A stretch of 64,000 bases of DNA from assembly GCF_000577615.1 (NCBI RefSeq), contig NZ_CBXX010000036.1:1-64000 (forward strand). Reading direction: 5' to 3'. This document shows, in pieces, positions 46,889 to 54,446 of the stretch. A model generated the notes under the pieces. That model was not told the origin of the DNA, did not search any database, and saw only the letters and a program-made list of their open reading frames with translations. The position numbers were made by a program, and so were the translations under genes. This DNA is from Herbaspirillum sp. RV1423 (GTDB lineage: Bacteria > Pseudomonadota > Gammaproteobacteria > Burkholderiales > Burkholderiaceae_D). Position 1 is the stretch's first letter, and every line of letters starts with the position of its first letter.

Positions 46889-47065
46889 TTACGAGCCCTT
46901 TGGCGAATTCTTCGTAAAGTATCGGTCGGAAAATATCCCAAACAGTTGTTGTGCGTCGTATCGGTTTTCTTTGGGCGATACGTGGATGTCGTGTGGTTGA
47001 GCTTGGTGATTATTCTGCGCCAAAGGTAATTGCTGCGGATGCAGGATGTCTCGGGGGGAATGCAT
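46889..47065 (-). CDS. Small protein of unrecognised family, copy B
   Basis: A 58-residue protein, MHSPRDILHPQQL at the start and YDAQQLFGIFSDRYFTKNSPK at the end, homologous to the protein at 6953-7144. Shared codons differ mostly at silent positions. The start at 47065 lies 2 bp after the stop of the preceding membrane-protein gene, so the two are translationally coupled. No domain is recognised. The pair sits between two Rep fragments. Confidence 0.62.
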   Translation of the reverse strand: MHSPRDILHPQQLPLAQNNHQAQPHDIHVSPKENRYDAQQLFGIFSDRYFTKNSPKGS

Positions 47066-47067
47066 GA

Positions 47068-47304
47068 TTAAAGTCTGTCTTGCTTTGATGCGTGTTCGAC
47101 GCGCATCACGGTTGGAATATCGGCGATTCTGGTCAGATCGGAAAACGTGTTCGCAATTTCCTCCCATTCGCTGGCTGCTTGACGTTCGTATTCCTTGTCT
47201 GCCTCATGGAAGTAAAAAATGCCGAACAGAAATGCGCCCAACAGGATGCATAGCAGAGTGAAGAAATGCGGATCGTCATTGAACAAATCAAAAAACAGAT
47301 TCAT
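47068..47304 (-). CDS. Small membrane protein coupled to copy B
   Basis: A 78-residue protein with one strong hydrophobic helix (FFTLLCILLGAFLFGIFYF, about 13-31) and a hydrophilic tail containing EWEEIANTFSDLTRIADIPTV. A near-perfect ribosome site (GGAGG 5 bp before the ATG at 47304) supports this start over the one at 47316. I do not recognise the family. Small single-helix proteins of this kind are common in filamentous-phage-like elements, and the neighbouring Rep fragments fit that, but no other phage gene is visible. Confidence 0.6.
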   Translation of the reverse strand: MNLFFDLFNDDPHFFTLLCILLGAFLFGIFYFHEADKEYERQAASEWEEIANTFSDLTRIADIPTVMRVEHASKQDRL

Positions 47305-47548
47305 ATCGGCCTCCAAAGGGAAAGAACGTTGTTCTTGTTCTTTAGTGGCAATAGCGCTTCAATTTGTCCATGCAAATCCTCACAAATGTTCATCAATGCA
47401 TCGCAGAACCAGAGAGGTCAATCAACTTGAAGCTTTGTCGACGGCGCATGTAGCGGTCGGGCGAAGCCCGATGATTGCCGTAGCAGCCGGGTCGGCAGAC
47501 CTGCGCTTCGTGCACTGCGTAGCCGGCAATCAAGCATGCGGCCATGTG
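47305..47548. other. Intergenic DNA between small-gene pair and Rep fragment
   Basis: It contains the presumed promoter of the minus-strand pair and possibly a diverged start of the second Rep fragment. A weak resemblance of the encoded stretch HCVAGNQACGHVKRG to the Rep N-terminus suggests this. Confidence 0.4.
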
Positions 47549-47672
47549 AAGCGTGGCGAATCCGAGAATCGTGAGCGTAACGAATATGTGTGGGGGGGAG
47601 GGCGGCGAAGAAGAGGGTACGCCAAGCCTGAAAACCATCGGTGCTGATTGCATGACCACGTTGACTACAGGT
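47549..47672 (+). pseudogene. Internal fragment of a rolling-circle Rep gene
   Basis: Encodes KRGESENRERNE, identical to residues of the intact Rep. After a small frame change, another frame gives AAKKRVRQA, an in-frame stop, then KTIGAD and MTTLT, where the intact gene has AAKKRVRQACKTIGADRMITLT. The catalytic half is missing. With the fragment at 46635-46706 it covers adjacent parts of the gene. Confidence 0.72.
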
Positions 47673-47752
47673 TATTTGTCTAAGACTGATTTGCGTAGAG
47701 TGAATAGATTCTTTAATAGCTAAGATAAATATGGCTGTAAAGCCATTGAAAC

Positions 47753-47788
47753 ATGCCACTCCGAATTACTTCGCGGTGGCATTTTTTT
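47753..47788 (+). terminator. Rho-independent terminator
   Basis: Stem ATGCCAC / GTGGCAT (47753-47759, 47776-47782) with a 16-nt loop and seven T. A second small hairpin, ATGGCT / AGCCAT, lies just before it at 47731-47746. It isolates the next gene from upstream transcription. Confidence 0.7.
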
Positions 47789-47982
47789 GCACTATTGCAT
47801 ATCGGTTTTTTTTTGAGCTTAACATTCTCATACGGAACTACCCAAGTTTTTCAATTACTCACGAGCATAGGTCATAGACAGGCTATTCTTACTGCATTGA
47901 TATGAGGCCTACCTTTCAAGAATCCTTGCAAGCACGTTTCGTGCATGGGAAGAGATCGCTTGAAACAACTTACATTGGATGA

Positions 47983-48756
47983 ATGATGGGATTTAAAACC
48001 GATTTGTTTGCGGGAATTGCGGGAGTGTTCGATCCTCGGGCGGAGCAAGCAGTGCGGGACGTAGTGGCCAACATTACTGGTGACCGCAATGCCCATCCGT
48101 CGGGTGGGCAACAAGCTGCTCAGAGTTTTCCGCCTCAATCTCACTTTTCCTCGCAGAACGATTCACGGCGTTTTGTTCGCATGCATCACATTTCGCAAAA
48201 TTCCCCGTCTACCTCGTCCCCATACAATGATTCTGGCGCGCCCCCTTTCCGGAACGGCGCCTCAAGCGAATCGAGCGCACAAACTCGATTGCCTCCTAAT
48301 TACTGGGGGATGCGCAATGAAGACCCAGGTTTTTCCAGACCTTCAGCTTATCCGGCAGCCCCACACGACGCTCCGGTGACATCGCAGCAGCCCAGCGCGA
48401 CAACCAGTTCAACTCCTTCGAGTGCTTGGCGGCTGCCTCCCAATTACATGGAGATGCGCAATGAAGATCCCGGTTTTTCCAGACCTTCAGCTTATCCGGC
48501 AGCCCCACACGACGCTCCGGTGACATCGCAGCAGCCCAGCGCAACAACCAGTTCAACTCCTTCGAGTGCTTGGCGGTTGCCTCCCAATTACATGGAGATG
48601 CGCAATGAAGATCCCGGTTTTTCCAGACCTTCAGCTTATCCGGCAGCCCCACACGACGCTCCGGTGACATCGCAGCAGCCCAGCGCAACAACCACTTCAA
48701 CTCCTTCGAGTGCTCGGCACTTGCCTCCTAATTACATGGCCATGCGTAATGAATAA
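47983..48756 (+). CDS. 48-residue tandem-repeat protein, 3' end cut by IS DNA
   Basis: A 257-residue hydrophilic protein. After a unique N-terminus (MMGFKTDLFAGIAGVFDPRA) and a Ser/Asn/Gln-rich linker come three 48-residue repeats built around LPPNYMEMRNEDPGFSRPSA, followed by a Pro/Ser/Thr-rich half. The fourth repeat stops at MRNE, exactly where transposase DNA begins. I do not recognise it. The low-complexity, modular, soluble character is seen in some secreted effectors, but I found no secretion motif. The native C-terminus is lost, so activity is uncertain. Confidence 0.65.
   Translation: MMGFKTDLFAGIAGVFDPRAEQAVRDVVANITGDRNAHPSGGQQAAQSFPPQSHFSSQNDSRRFVRMHHISQNSPSTSSPYNDSGAPPFRNGASSESSAQTRLPPNYWGMRNEDPGFSRPSAYPAAPHDAPVTSQQPSATTSSTPSSAWRLPPNYMEMRNEDPGFSRPSAYPAAPHDAPVTSQQPSATTSSTPSSAWRLPPNYMEMRNEDPGFSRPSAYPAAPHDAPVTSQQPSATTTSTPSSARHLPPNYMAMRNE
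48286..48756 (+). repeat. 144-bp tandem coding repeat, 3.3 units
   Basis: Units begin at 48286, 48430, 48574 and 48718 (partial). Units 2 and 3 are almost identical at DNA level, which indicates recent duplication or ongoing gene conversion. The unit length is a multiple of three, so copy-number change keeps frame. Confidence 0.93.
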
Positions 48757-49084
48757 TGGCCTGAAGGGGTTAAGCAAGAAGCACGAGCATTACAATGCCG
48801 AATTCAAGTTGTCTGTATTGCGGCGGATGAAGAAGGGCCGGTTGTCGTATCGCGAAGTTGAAGCGATGTTCAATCTTCGGGGTTGTGGCATGGTCAGCCG
48901 ATGGGAGCGGCTGTATCATGAGGGTGGCGTGGAAGCCTTGAAACCCAAGCCGAAAGGACGCCCAAAGATGATAAAACCCAGCCTTCCACCTGTACCACCA
49001 CTGACGAATCTTGGTACTTTAGGTCGCTGTTGCGATTCAAAAATCCCAGAATCCCTAGTAGATATATGTAGTCATCCTACATAA
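48749..49084 (+). pseudogene. IS3-family transposase OrfA, truncated
   Basis: Begins MNNGLKGLSKKHEHYNAEFK and includes the IS150-type helix-turn-helix (KKGRLSYREVEAMF and GCGMVSRWERLYHEGGVEAL) followed by KPKGRPKM. Resemblance ends near 48985; the remaining frame to 49084 is unrelated, and no OrfB follows. Its ATG overlaps the last codons of the repeat protein gene, so the IS end lies at or within that gene. Confidence 0.78.
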
Positions 49085-49273
49085 ATAGAACAATGGCTGT
49101 TGCGCTAGTTTAGATTCCCTTTTGTTGCGTCGAGACTTTGGCTCATCGCAACACCAAACGCGTTCAATAGGCACGCTTAATTTCCTCCTGTTGCGCGCAA
49201 AATCCCTTTTTCGAGATCCTTGCCGGTGGTCCAACATGTGGTCAGCCGTAACCGTGCCTGTTCCTTTCATATG
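48986..49273. other. Intergenic DNA after IS fragment
   Basis: About 290 bp. A minus-strand frame of 71 codons exists here but has no recognisable feature. No terminal inverted repeat of the IS could be identified. Confidence 0.4.
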
Positions 49274-50023
49274 TTATCCATCAACGGAATTCGTCTTGCG
49301 ATTCATCGCGACGACATCGGCGTGGCTGGGATTGGGGCCCAGCTTGCCGAAAAGCTCTGGTAGCTGATCGCGCTTCTTGGGAGCTGTTCCCTTGATGGCT
49401 GCAGCGAGCGCTTTGCGCATGGTGTCAGCATCGTAGTCGCAACAGTACGAGGGTGTTGACGGCTGCTGTCTCCAGGAGTCTTCCAATGTACCTGCGTCAA
49501 TCGGATCGAACCCGACCTGATTTACCAGTTCCATCGCTGTTTGTTTAGATCTCGCATCGTTTCCTGCCACTGCAATAGCGAGGCGGTCAGGCGCACCCTC
49601 GGGTTTTCCTAGCTCTGCGAGGGTGTATGCCAAAGCATTATTGAATGCTTTGATTACAGGCCGCCCAATCTGCCTGGCTACCCACACGCTTTCTGCCATC
49701 CCATCGTCGATATCAGGAATGCGCGAATCGCGCAGTCCAGGGTAGTAGTTGCTTGTATCGATGATCGTGGCCTCCGACGGTGTCCCGTCCAACAAGTCGA
49801 CAGGAAGTTCGCGCATGGCAGGCAAAGGGATCGCCAGGATGATGATGTCGGCACCGGCAACCGCACCGTACACATCCTTCGCCTCGGCACCGATTTCATC
49901 CGCAAATGTGCGAACACCTTCAACGCCGCCGGAGTTTGCGACACGGACATCGTGTCCGGCAGCGCTTAGCTTGCGGGCGAGCGTGCCGCCGATGTTGCCT
50001 GTCCCGATAATCCCGACTTTCAT
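49274..50023 (-). CDS. NADP-dependent F420-type oxidoreductase
   Basis: A 249-residue Rossmann-fold enzyme. The dinucleotide site is MKVGIIGTGNIGGTLARKLSAAGHDVRVANS; the following stretches ADIIILAIPLPAMRELP and VIDTSNYYPGLRD match the F420-dependent NADP reductase-like family, which in most bacteria acts on other substrates. It is divergent from an HxlR regulator gene, a common arrangement for quinone- or aldehyde-induced reductases. Confidence 0.85.
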   Translation of the reverse strand: MKVGIIGTGNIGGTLARKLSAAGHDVRVANSGGVEGVRTFADEIGAEAKDVYGAVAGADIIILAIPLPAMRELPVDLLDGTPSEATIIDTSNYYPGLRDSRIPDIDDGMAESVWVARQIGRPVIKAFNNALAYTLAELGKPEGAPDRLAIAVAGNDARSKQTAMELVNQVGFDPIDAGTLEDSWRQQPSTPSYCCDYDADTMRKALAAAIKGTAPKKRDQLPELFGKLGPNPSHADVVAMNRKTNSVDG

Positions 50024-50080
50024 GATATCAAGCTCCGATTCGTAAAAACGGATCCCATTTTATGGGGCTTATGCGAAAAT

Positions 50081-50108
50081 AGTAAGTACACACTAAAAAG
50101 TAAGTAAC
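50081..50108. promoter_or_regulatory. Direct repeat in the reductase/HxlR intergenic region
   Basis: AGTAAGTAC at 50081 and AGTAAGTAA at 50099, 18 bp apart, lie between the divergent reductase and HxlR genes. This is a likely binding site for the HxlR dimer. Confidence 0.5.
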
Positions 50109-50131
50109 ATACCTAAGATGGAGAATTCAGT

Positions 50132-50503
50132 ATGGGCCGGGAATGGAACTGTGAGGACCCTCAGCGGCGGTCAGAATGGGCCGCTGCAACGACGGAGGCC
50201 CTTCGCGTTCTTGAGGGGAAGTGGAAGATCATCATCATTTCGCAGCTTTTTGCGGCAAAGACACAGCTACGTTTCTCCGAACTAGAGAGGCTGATCGATG
50301 GCATCAATCAAAAAATGCTCATCCAGCAACTCAAACAATTGGAAAAGGATGGCATCGTCGAGCGTAAGGTGTACGCCGAAGTTCCTCCACGGGTTGAGTA
50401 CACACTCGGGGCGTTAGGCATCGCACTCGGACCGTCCATGGAGGCGCTTATCGAATGGGCGGAAATGAGACGTAAGCTGCGTGGCGTAGTAACAGCAAAA
50501 TGA
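50132..50503 (+). CDS. HxlR-family transcriptional regulator
   Basis: A 123-residue winged-helix regulator. Family blocks are RVLEGKWKIIIISQLF, LRFSELERLIDGINQKML, QLKQLEKDGIVERKVYAEVPPRVEYTLGALG. A Cys at residue 7 (EWNCEDP) corresponds to the thiol-sensing position found in quinone- and aldehyde-responsive members. It probably controls the divergent reductase gene through the AGTAAGTA repeats. Confidence 0.9.
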   Translation: MGREWNCEDPQRRSEWAAATTEALRVLEGKWKIIIISQLFAAKTQLRFSELERLIDGINQKMLIQQLKQLEKDGIVERKVYAEVPPRVEYTLGALGIALGPSMEALIEWAEMRRKLRGVVTAK

Positions 50504-50524
50504 TCCGTTTGTCGTGCTATATCC

Positions 50525-50545
50525 CACCCACTACCCGGGTGTTTT
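50525..50545 (+). terminator. Probable terminator after HxlR gene
   Basis: Stem CACCC / GGGTG with a 7-nt loop followed by four T. Short, but well placed 22 bp after the stop codon. Confidence 0.45.
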
Positions 50546-50673
50546 CAGATGCGGCCAGAAGACGTGATTGCTTTTAGCAGCACGACATGTCGGACGAAAG
50601 CGTTGAGCATCACTATCAAAATTTAGACGCTTTAAGACTCTTTGAATTCAGCCACAAGAAAATCAACGAAACT

Positions 50674-50787
50674 TCAAACCTTGGCAGGTAAATTTCGCCG
50701 GCTGAGATAGTAGACATACAAGTTAGCAGACGGCAGCGTGTAGGCTGGCATCACTTCCTTCAGGCGCCCAAGCCGCCTATGCAATCC
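50674..50787 (-). pseudogene. C-terminal remnant of a LysR regulator (minus strand)
   Basis: Encodes GRLKEVMPAYTLPSANLYVYY then LSRRNLPAKV and a stop, which matches the end of the LysR effector domain (a strand of the form ANLYxxYPSRRxLPxKVR). The rest of the gene is missing. Confidence 0.6.
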
Positions 50788-50833
50788 GCTCGACGCTGCG
50801 TGCAAAGAATGCCTGCTTGAACGGCAGCTTTGA

Positions 50834-51305
50834 TTGGGAGGTAACACCCGTCGCAGTACAAGAAAAAAGGGCGTGACTGTCGTCGACCGGGATGAAGGTC
50901 CATTCTCCGCGAATCCGGAGCGTGTCCCAACCAAATTCGTTGCCAGCAAAGAATATCTAGCCAAATGCGGAATCCCCAAGACTCCCGATGACTTGCTTGA
51001 TCACGAGTGTGTGATTTACACCCTGCTATCTTCTGGCGTGACATGGAACTTCAAGGGACGTGAGATTCAAGTCTCAGGAAGACTTAGGGTTAACTCGCCG
51101 GAAGCGGCACGCGAATCCGTGATCGAGGGCTTGGGGATAGGGCAAGGGCCGAAATGGCTGTACGAAAATGGGCTTAATGACGGGCGCTGAGCCGGTTCCT
51201 GTGCAGATAGTGTACGCTGCAAATAGGCTGCTTCCCCGCCGGGAAATCGTGTTCATGGACTTCATCGCCGAAGCATTTTCTATGCTTCCAGCGCTCGATA
51301 CATGA
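50834..51305 (+). pseudogene. Effector-domain remnant of a second LysR regulator (plus strand)
   Basis: FVASKEYLAKCGIPKTPDDLLDHECVIY and ARESVIEGLGIGQGPKWL are clear LysR effector-domain strands. A TGA after NDGR (51188-51190) breaks the frame; the expected end, VQIVYAANRLLPRREIVFMD, continues in another frame to 51305. The DNA-binding half is absent. Together with the neighbouring minus-strand remnant this marks an old rearrangement. Confidence 0.7.
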
Positions 51306-51398
51306 GATGGACAGCAACTTTAGAACCTTAGGCGATGTTGATCGCTCTGCGAATGGAGACTTCTCGAATAATGTCGGCTAATGTCGAAACGCCATTGT

Positions 51399-52025
51399 TC
51401 ACTTTCGGTAAGTGTCTTCCTTTGATAAAGGCAAAGTGAATAACATCGAGAGTTTCCCATCGCCTTGCTTCGAATCGAGGTTCGCCGAAAAGTCAATAGT
51501 TAGATGCAGGGCACTACCCCTTAAAGAGCTGACAGCAGTTGCAATCTCTCTTGCAAGGGCAACCACTTCTACTCTTGCATGGTTTTTGTTTCGATCCCGG
51601 AGGACTTCGCTTTCAGCCCCCCTTGACAAGAAAGGAGTGGCAAAGCTATCGAGAAAGGTAGGGTCCCGCCACGCATGCAACATCGCCTCTATCCATACAA
51701 TTGCGGACTCCGCGTCGCACCACAGATCTAGAGAGTCTGGACTTGATGGGGATGGAAAGCAGTGGGTGCGTTTCTCTGATTCATCCATCCTTTGAAGTAG
51801 CTGAGACGTTTCTCCCAGCTTGCGGCGAAGTAGATGAATAAACAGTTCATTCTTGCTAGAGAAATTGGAATAAAACGCACCGCGCGTGAGGCCAGATAGC
51901 TGGGTGATTTCTTCTATTGTGATCGCGCCAAAGCCTCTTTGGGCGATCTTCGAATTGCCTGCCTCTAGCAATAGCGCGCGGGTCTGCTCCTGTTTTTCAC
52001 TACGTGTCATTCGTTTGAAGCGCAT
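51399..52025 (-). CDS. TetR-family regulator
   Basis: A 208-residue repressor. The helix-turn-helix is at about 12-55 (ALLLEAGNSKIAQRGFGAITIEEITQLSGLTRGAFYSNFSSKNELF), an AcrR-like sequence. The ligand domain is unremarkable. It is a stand-alone gene just past the end of the outer-membrane channel gene. Target unknown; the efflux genes next to it are candidates, though those have their own TetR. Confidence 0.87.
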   Translation of the reverse strand: MRFKRMTRSEKQEQTRALLLEAGNSKIAQRGFGAITIEEITQLSGLTRGAFYSNFSSKNELFIHLLRRKLGETSQLLQRMDESEKRTHCFPSPSSPDSLDLWCDAESAIVWIEAMLHAWRDPTFLDSFATPFLSRGAESEVLRDRNKNHARVEVVALAREIATAVSSLRGSALHLTIDFSANLDSKQGDGKLSMLFTLPLSKEDTYRK

Positions 52026-52070
52026 TTCGCTTTCCTATTCGGGGACCAGGATGCCTCCGATCATCTATGT

Positions 52071-52106
52071 AAAAAAATCCCCTCCAAAGGTGGAAGTATT
52101 GGAGGG
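52071..52106 (-). terminator. Rho-independent terminator after the efflux channel gene
   Basis: On the minus strand the stem CCCTCCAA / TTGGAGGG is followed by GATTTTTTT. It lies about 85 bp past the stop of the outer-membrane channel gene and before the TetR gene. Confidence 0.75.
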
Positions 52107-52189
52107 AAAAATGTCCGCAGACGCGGGGGGAGTCGCAGACACTGTAACTGACTGGTATGTGCCAGCGAAATAAGCCGGTGGCGAGGGAT

Positions 52190-53650
52190 TCAGGCTCCCT
52201 CGGAGCGGGAGGGGGGCTGCCAGCCGCCGCCCAGCGCCTTGAAAGTCAATACGGCCGCGCGCGCGGCTTCGGCGCGGGCCTGGATTTGCGCATCTGTGGA
52301 ACGCAGCACATTCTCGTCGGCCTGCAGCACATCGATCATGCTCGCCGTGCCCCTGCGGTAGGCGGCAAACGTGGAGGCGCGCGCCTGGCTCAGCGATTGC
52401 ACGCCTTGCGACAGGAAGGCGGCCTGCTGCTCTCTGCGGGTCAGGGCCGAGAGGGCGTTCTCCACGTCTTCTGTCGCCTTCAGCGCGGCCAGCCGATAGG
52501 CCGCCAACATTTCGGCCTCTTGTCCTTTTGCCTGTTCGATCTGCGCATTGATTCGGCCGAAGTCGAACAGGCGCCAGCGCAAGCCCAGGGCGCCGCTGGC
52601 CTGGTTGGCCCCGGAGCTGAAGAGATTGGCGCTGGAGACCGAGGTGGCGCTGCCGATCAGGCCCGACAGTGACAGCTTGGGGTAATACTCGGCGACGGCA
52701 ACGCCGATGCGGGCATTTGCGGAGGCCAGGCGGCGCTCGGCGGCAATGACGTCCGGTCTGCGCCGCAGCAGTTGCGCGGGGGCGCCGATATCGGTGAACT
52801 GCGGCGGCTGAGGAATGGCCTGGGCTCCTTTCAGTTCGGCGGCATAGGTGCCGGGCGGCGCAGCCAGCATTACATCCATGGCGTTCATCGCGACCTCCAG
52901 CGCGGTGCTCAGGGCCGGGATGGCGGCATTGAACTGGGCCAGGCTGGCTTCCATCTGCTTCACCTGCATTTGCGCCAGCAGGCCGCGCTCCAGCAGCCGC
53001 CTGCTCAGATCCAGCAGGGCCTGCTGGTTCTGCACCTGCTCGCACGCATTGCGCAGACGCCCCTGCAGTCCGCGGATGCTGATGTAGGTGTCGGCCACCT
53101 GAGCTGCTACGGCCAACTGGACGGCGGCGACGCCTGCTTCGGAGGTCTGGTAATCGGCTAGGGCGGCCTCTCTTCCACGGCGAAGTCCTCCGAAGATGTC
53201 CAGTTCCCAACTGGCGTTCAGGTCCGTGGCATAGGCATGGCCGTCACGGTCAAAACCGGGCCGGGAATTGAGGACTTGTCCCAGCGGCGTCTCGACGGAC
53301 TGGTAAGCGCGCGCGGCCTGGCCGCTTACGCTGGCCGAAGGCAGCAGGGCGGCGTTAGCTGCGCCCACGGCGGCTTGTGCCTGTTGCAGGCGCGCCTTGG
53401 CCTGCGCCAGATCGAGATTCTGCTGCAGGGCCAGCGCCACCAAGCGGGTCAACTGCGAATCGCCGAAGCCAGTCCACCACTGGCTCAGGTCCGCTGTGGC
53501 CAGCCCGTTGCGCACGCGGCTCTGTAACAGTGTCTGTCCCTGGTATTGATCCGGTATCGCGGTGGTGGGGCGGACATAATCCGGGCCGACAGAGCAGGCT
53601 GACATCGTGCCTGCGACCAGGAGTGCCAAAAGAGAGCGTCTGAGCAACAT
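52190..53650 (-). CDS. Outer-membrane efflux channel lipoprotein (OprM/NodT family)
   Basis: A 486-residue TolC-like channel. The lipoprotein signal ends TMSAC (Cys 19) and is followed by the family start SVGPDYVRPTT. The two half-repeats of the channel are seen at LVALALQQNLDLAQAKARLQQAQA and around LRRRPDVIAAERRLASANARIGVAVAEYYPKLSL. It completes the tripartite pump whose other two genes lie at 54447-58606, with a TetR gene between. It is transcribed away from them under the shared 24-bp operator at 53678. Confidence 0.92.
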   Translation of the reverse strand: MLLRRSLLALLVAGTMSACSVGPDYVRPTTAIPDQYQGQTLLQSRVRNGLATADLSQWWTGFGDSQLTRLVALALQQNLDLAQAKARLQQAQAAVGAANAALLPSASVSGQAARAYQSVETPLGQVLNSRPGFDRDGHAYATDLNASWELDIFGGLRRGREAALADYQTSEAGVAAVQLAVAAQVADTYISIRGLQGRLRNACEQVQNQQALLDLSRRLLERGLLAQMQVKQMEASLAQFNAAIPALSTALEVAMNAMDVMLAAPPGTYAAELKGAQAIPQPPQFTDIGAPAQLLRRRPDVIAAERRLASANARIGVAVAEYYPKLSLSGLIGSATSVSSANLFSSGANQASGALGLRWRLFDFGRINAQIEQAKGQEAEMLAAYRLAALKATEDVENALSALTRREQQAAFLSQGVQSLSQARASTFAAYRRGTASMIDVLQADENVLRSTDAQIQARAEAARAAVLTFKALGGGWQPPSRSEGA

Positions 53651-53677
53651 GATCCAGTATCCGTGGAAGTGATTTTA

Positions 53678-53701
53678 GTGACTATAATACCAATTGGTCA
53701 C
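53678..53701. promoter_or_regulatory. TetR-type operator, copy 1
   Basis: A 24-bp imperfect palindrome with ends GTGACTAT and TTGGTCAC. It lies 28 bp before the efflux-channel start (minus) and 40 bp before the TetR start (plus), placed to control both. The same sequence with a changed centre occurs at 54378-54401. Confidence 0.72.
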
Positions 53702-53740
53702 GATTTGTTCAATCACGAATCTTGGCGTAAGCTATCATTT

Positions 53741-54358
53741 ATGAACAAGCCCAGCACTTACCCGGTTTCCTCCCGGGGGCCCGCGGATCATGAAGTCCGG
53801 GACCAAATCATTACCGCAGCCACCGAGCACTTTAGCCGCTATGGCTATGAAAAGACCACCGTGTCCGATCTGGCCAGGGCCATTGGCTTCTCAAAGGCGT
53901 ACATCTACAAGTTCTTCGAGTCCAAGCAGGCCATCGGCGAAATGATCTGTGCCAACTGCCTGCGTGAAATAGAAGACGAGGTTTGCCGCGCCGTTGCTGA
54001 GGCCGAGCATCCGGCCGATAAGCTGCGTCGCCTCTTCAAAGCCAGTACGGAGGCTAGTTTGCGGTTATTCTTCCGTGACCGGAAGCTCTATGAAATTGCC
54101 GCCTCCGCAGCCAGCGAGCGCTGGCAGGCCGTGATCGACTACGAAGAGCGCACCAAGAAACTGCTTGTCGACGTCCTCCAAGAAGGGCGCAAATCCGGCG
54201 ACTTCGAACGCAAGACCCCCCTCGATGAAGCGGCGATGGCCACCTATCTGGTCATGCGTCCATACATGAATCCGTTGTTATTGCAATACAGTTTCGATTC
54301 CATCGACGAGGCTCCGGCACTCTTGTCGAGCTTGGTGTTGCGCAGTCTCGCACCGTGA
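53741..54358 (+). CDS. TetR-family regulator of the efflux system
   Basis: A 205-residue repressor. The helix-turn-helix covers about 20-62 (IITAATEHFSRYGYEKTTVSDLARAIGFSKAYIYKFFESKQAI). I prefer the start at 53741 (MNKPSTYP); the frame is open to 53663, but that would run through the operator. It sits between the two halves of the pump and is flanked by two copies of one palindrome, so it is very likely their repressor, relieved by a pump substrate. Confidence 0.9.
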   Translation: MNKPSTYPVSSRGPADHEVRDQIITAATEHFSRYGYEKTTVSDLARAIGFSKAYIYKFFESKQAIGEMICANCLREIEDEVCRAVAEAEHPADKLRRLFKASTEASLRLFFRDRKLYEIAASAASERWQAVIDYEERTKKLLVDVLQEGRKSGDFERKTPLDEAAMATYLVMRPYMNPLLLQYSFDSIDEAPALLSSLVLRSLAP

Positions 54359-54377
54359 GAAGCTAATCAAAGCAATT

Positions 54378-54401
54378 GTGACTATTGACTAAATTGGTCA
54401 C
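54378..54401. promoter_or_regulatory. TetR-type operator, copy 2
   Basis: A 24-bp site with ends GTGACTAT and TTGGTCAC, identical in its outer parts to copy 1. It lies 46 bp before the membrane-fusion gene start, giving that operon its own repression site. Confidence 0.72.
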
Positions 54402-54446
54402 AAGTACCAGAATGAGAGCCCTGATCATTTACTGGAAGGGGCTCCC

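Noticed and set aside
47830-47880. HrpL-type promoter box (GGAAC...CCAC) before the repeat protein gene
   Set aside because: A GGAACT and a TCACGAG are present, but the spacer is about 19 bp, not 15-17, and the second half mismatches. Not enough to call an effector promoter.
48286-48756. Possible CRISPR or non-coding satellite at 48.3-48.8 kb
   Set aside because: The 144-bp units are contiguous and keep one open frame; differences are mostly silent or conservative.
49055-49270. A 71-codon minus-strand frame after the IS3 fragment
   Set aside because: It has no homologous copy, domain or convincing context in the window.
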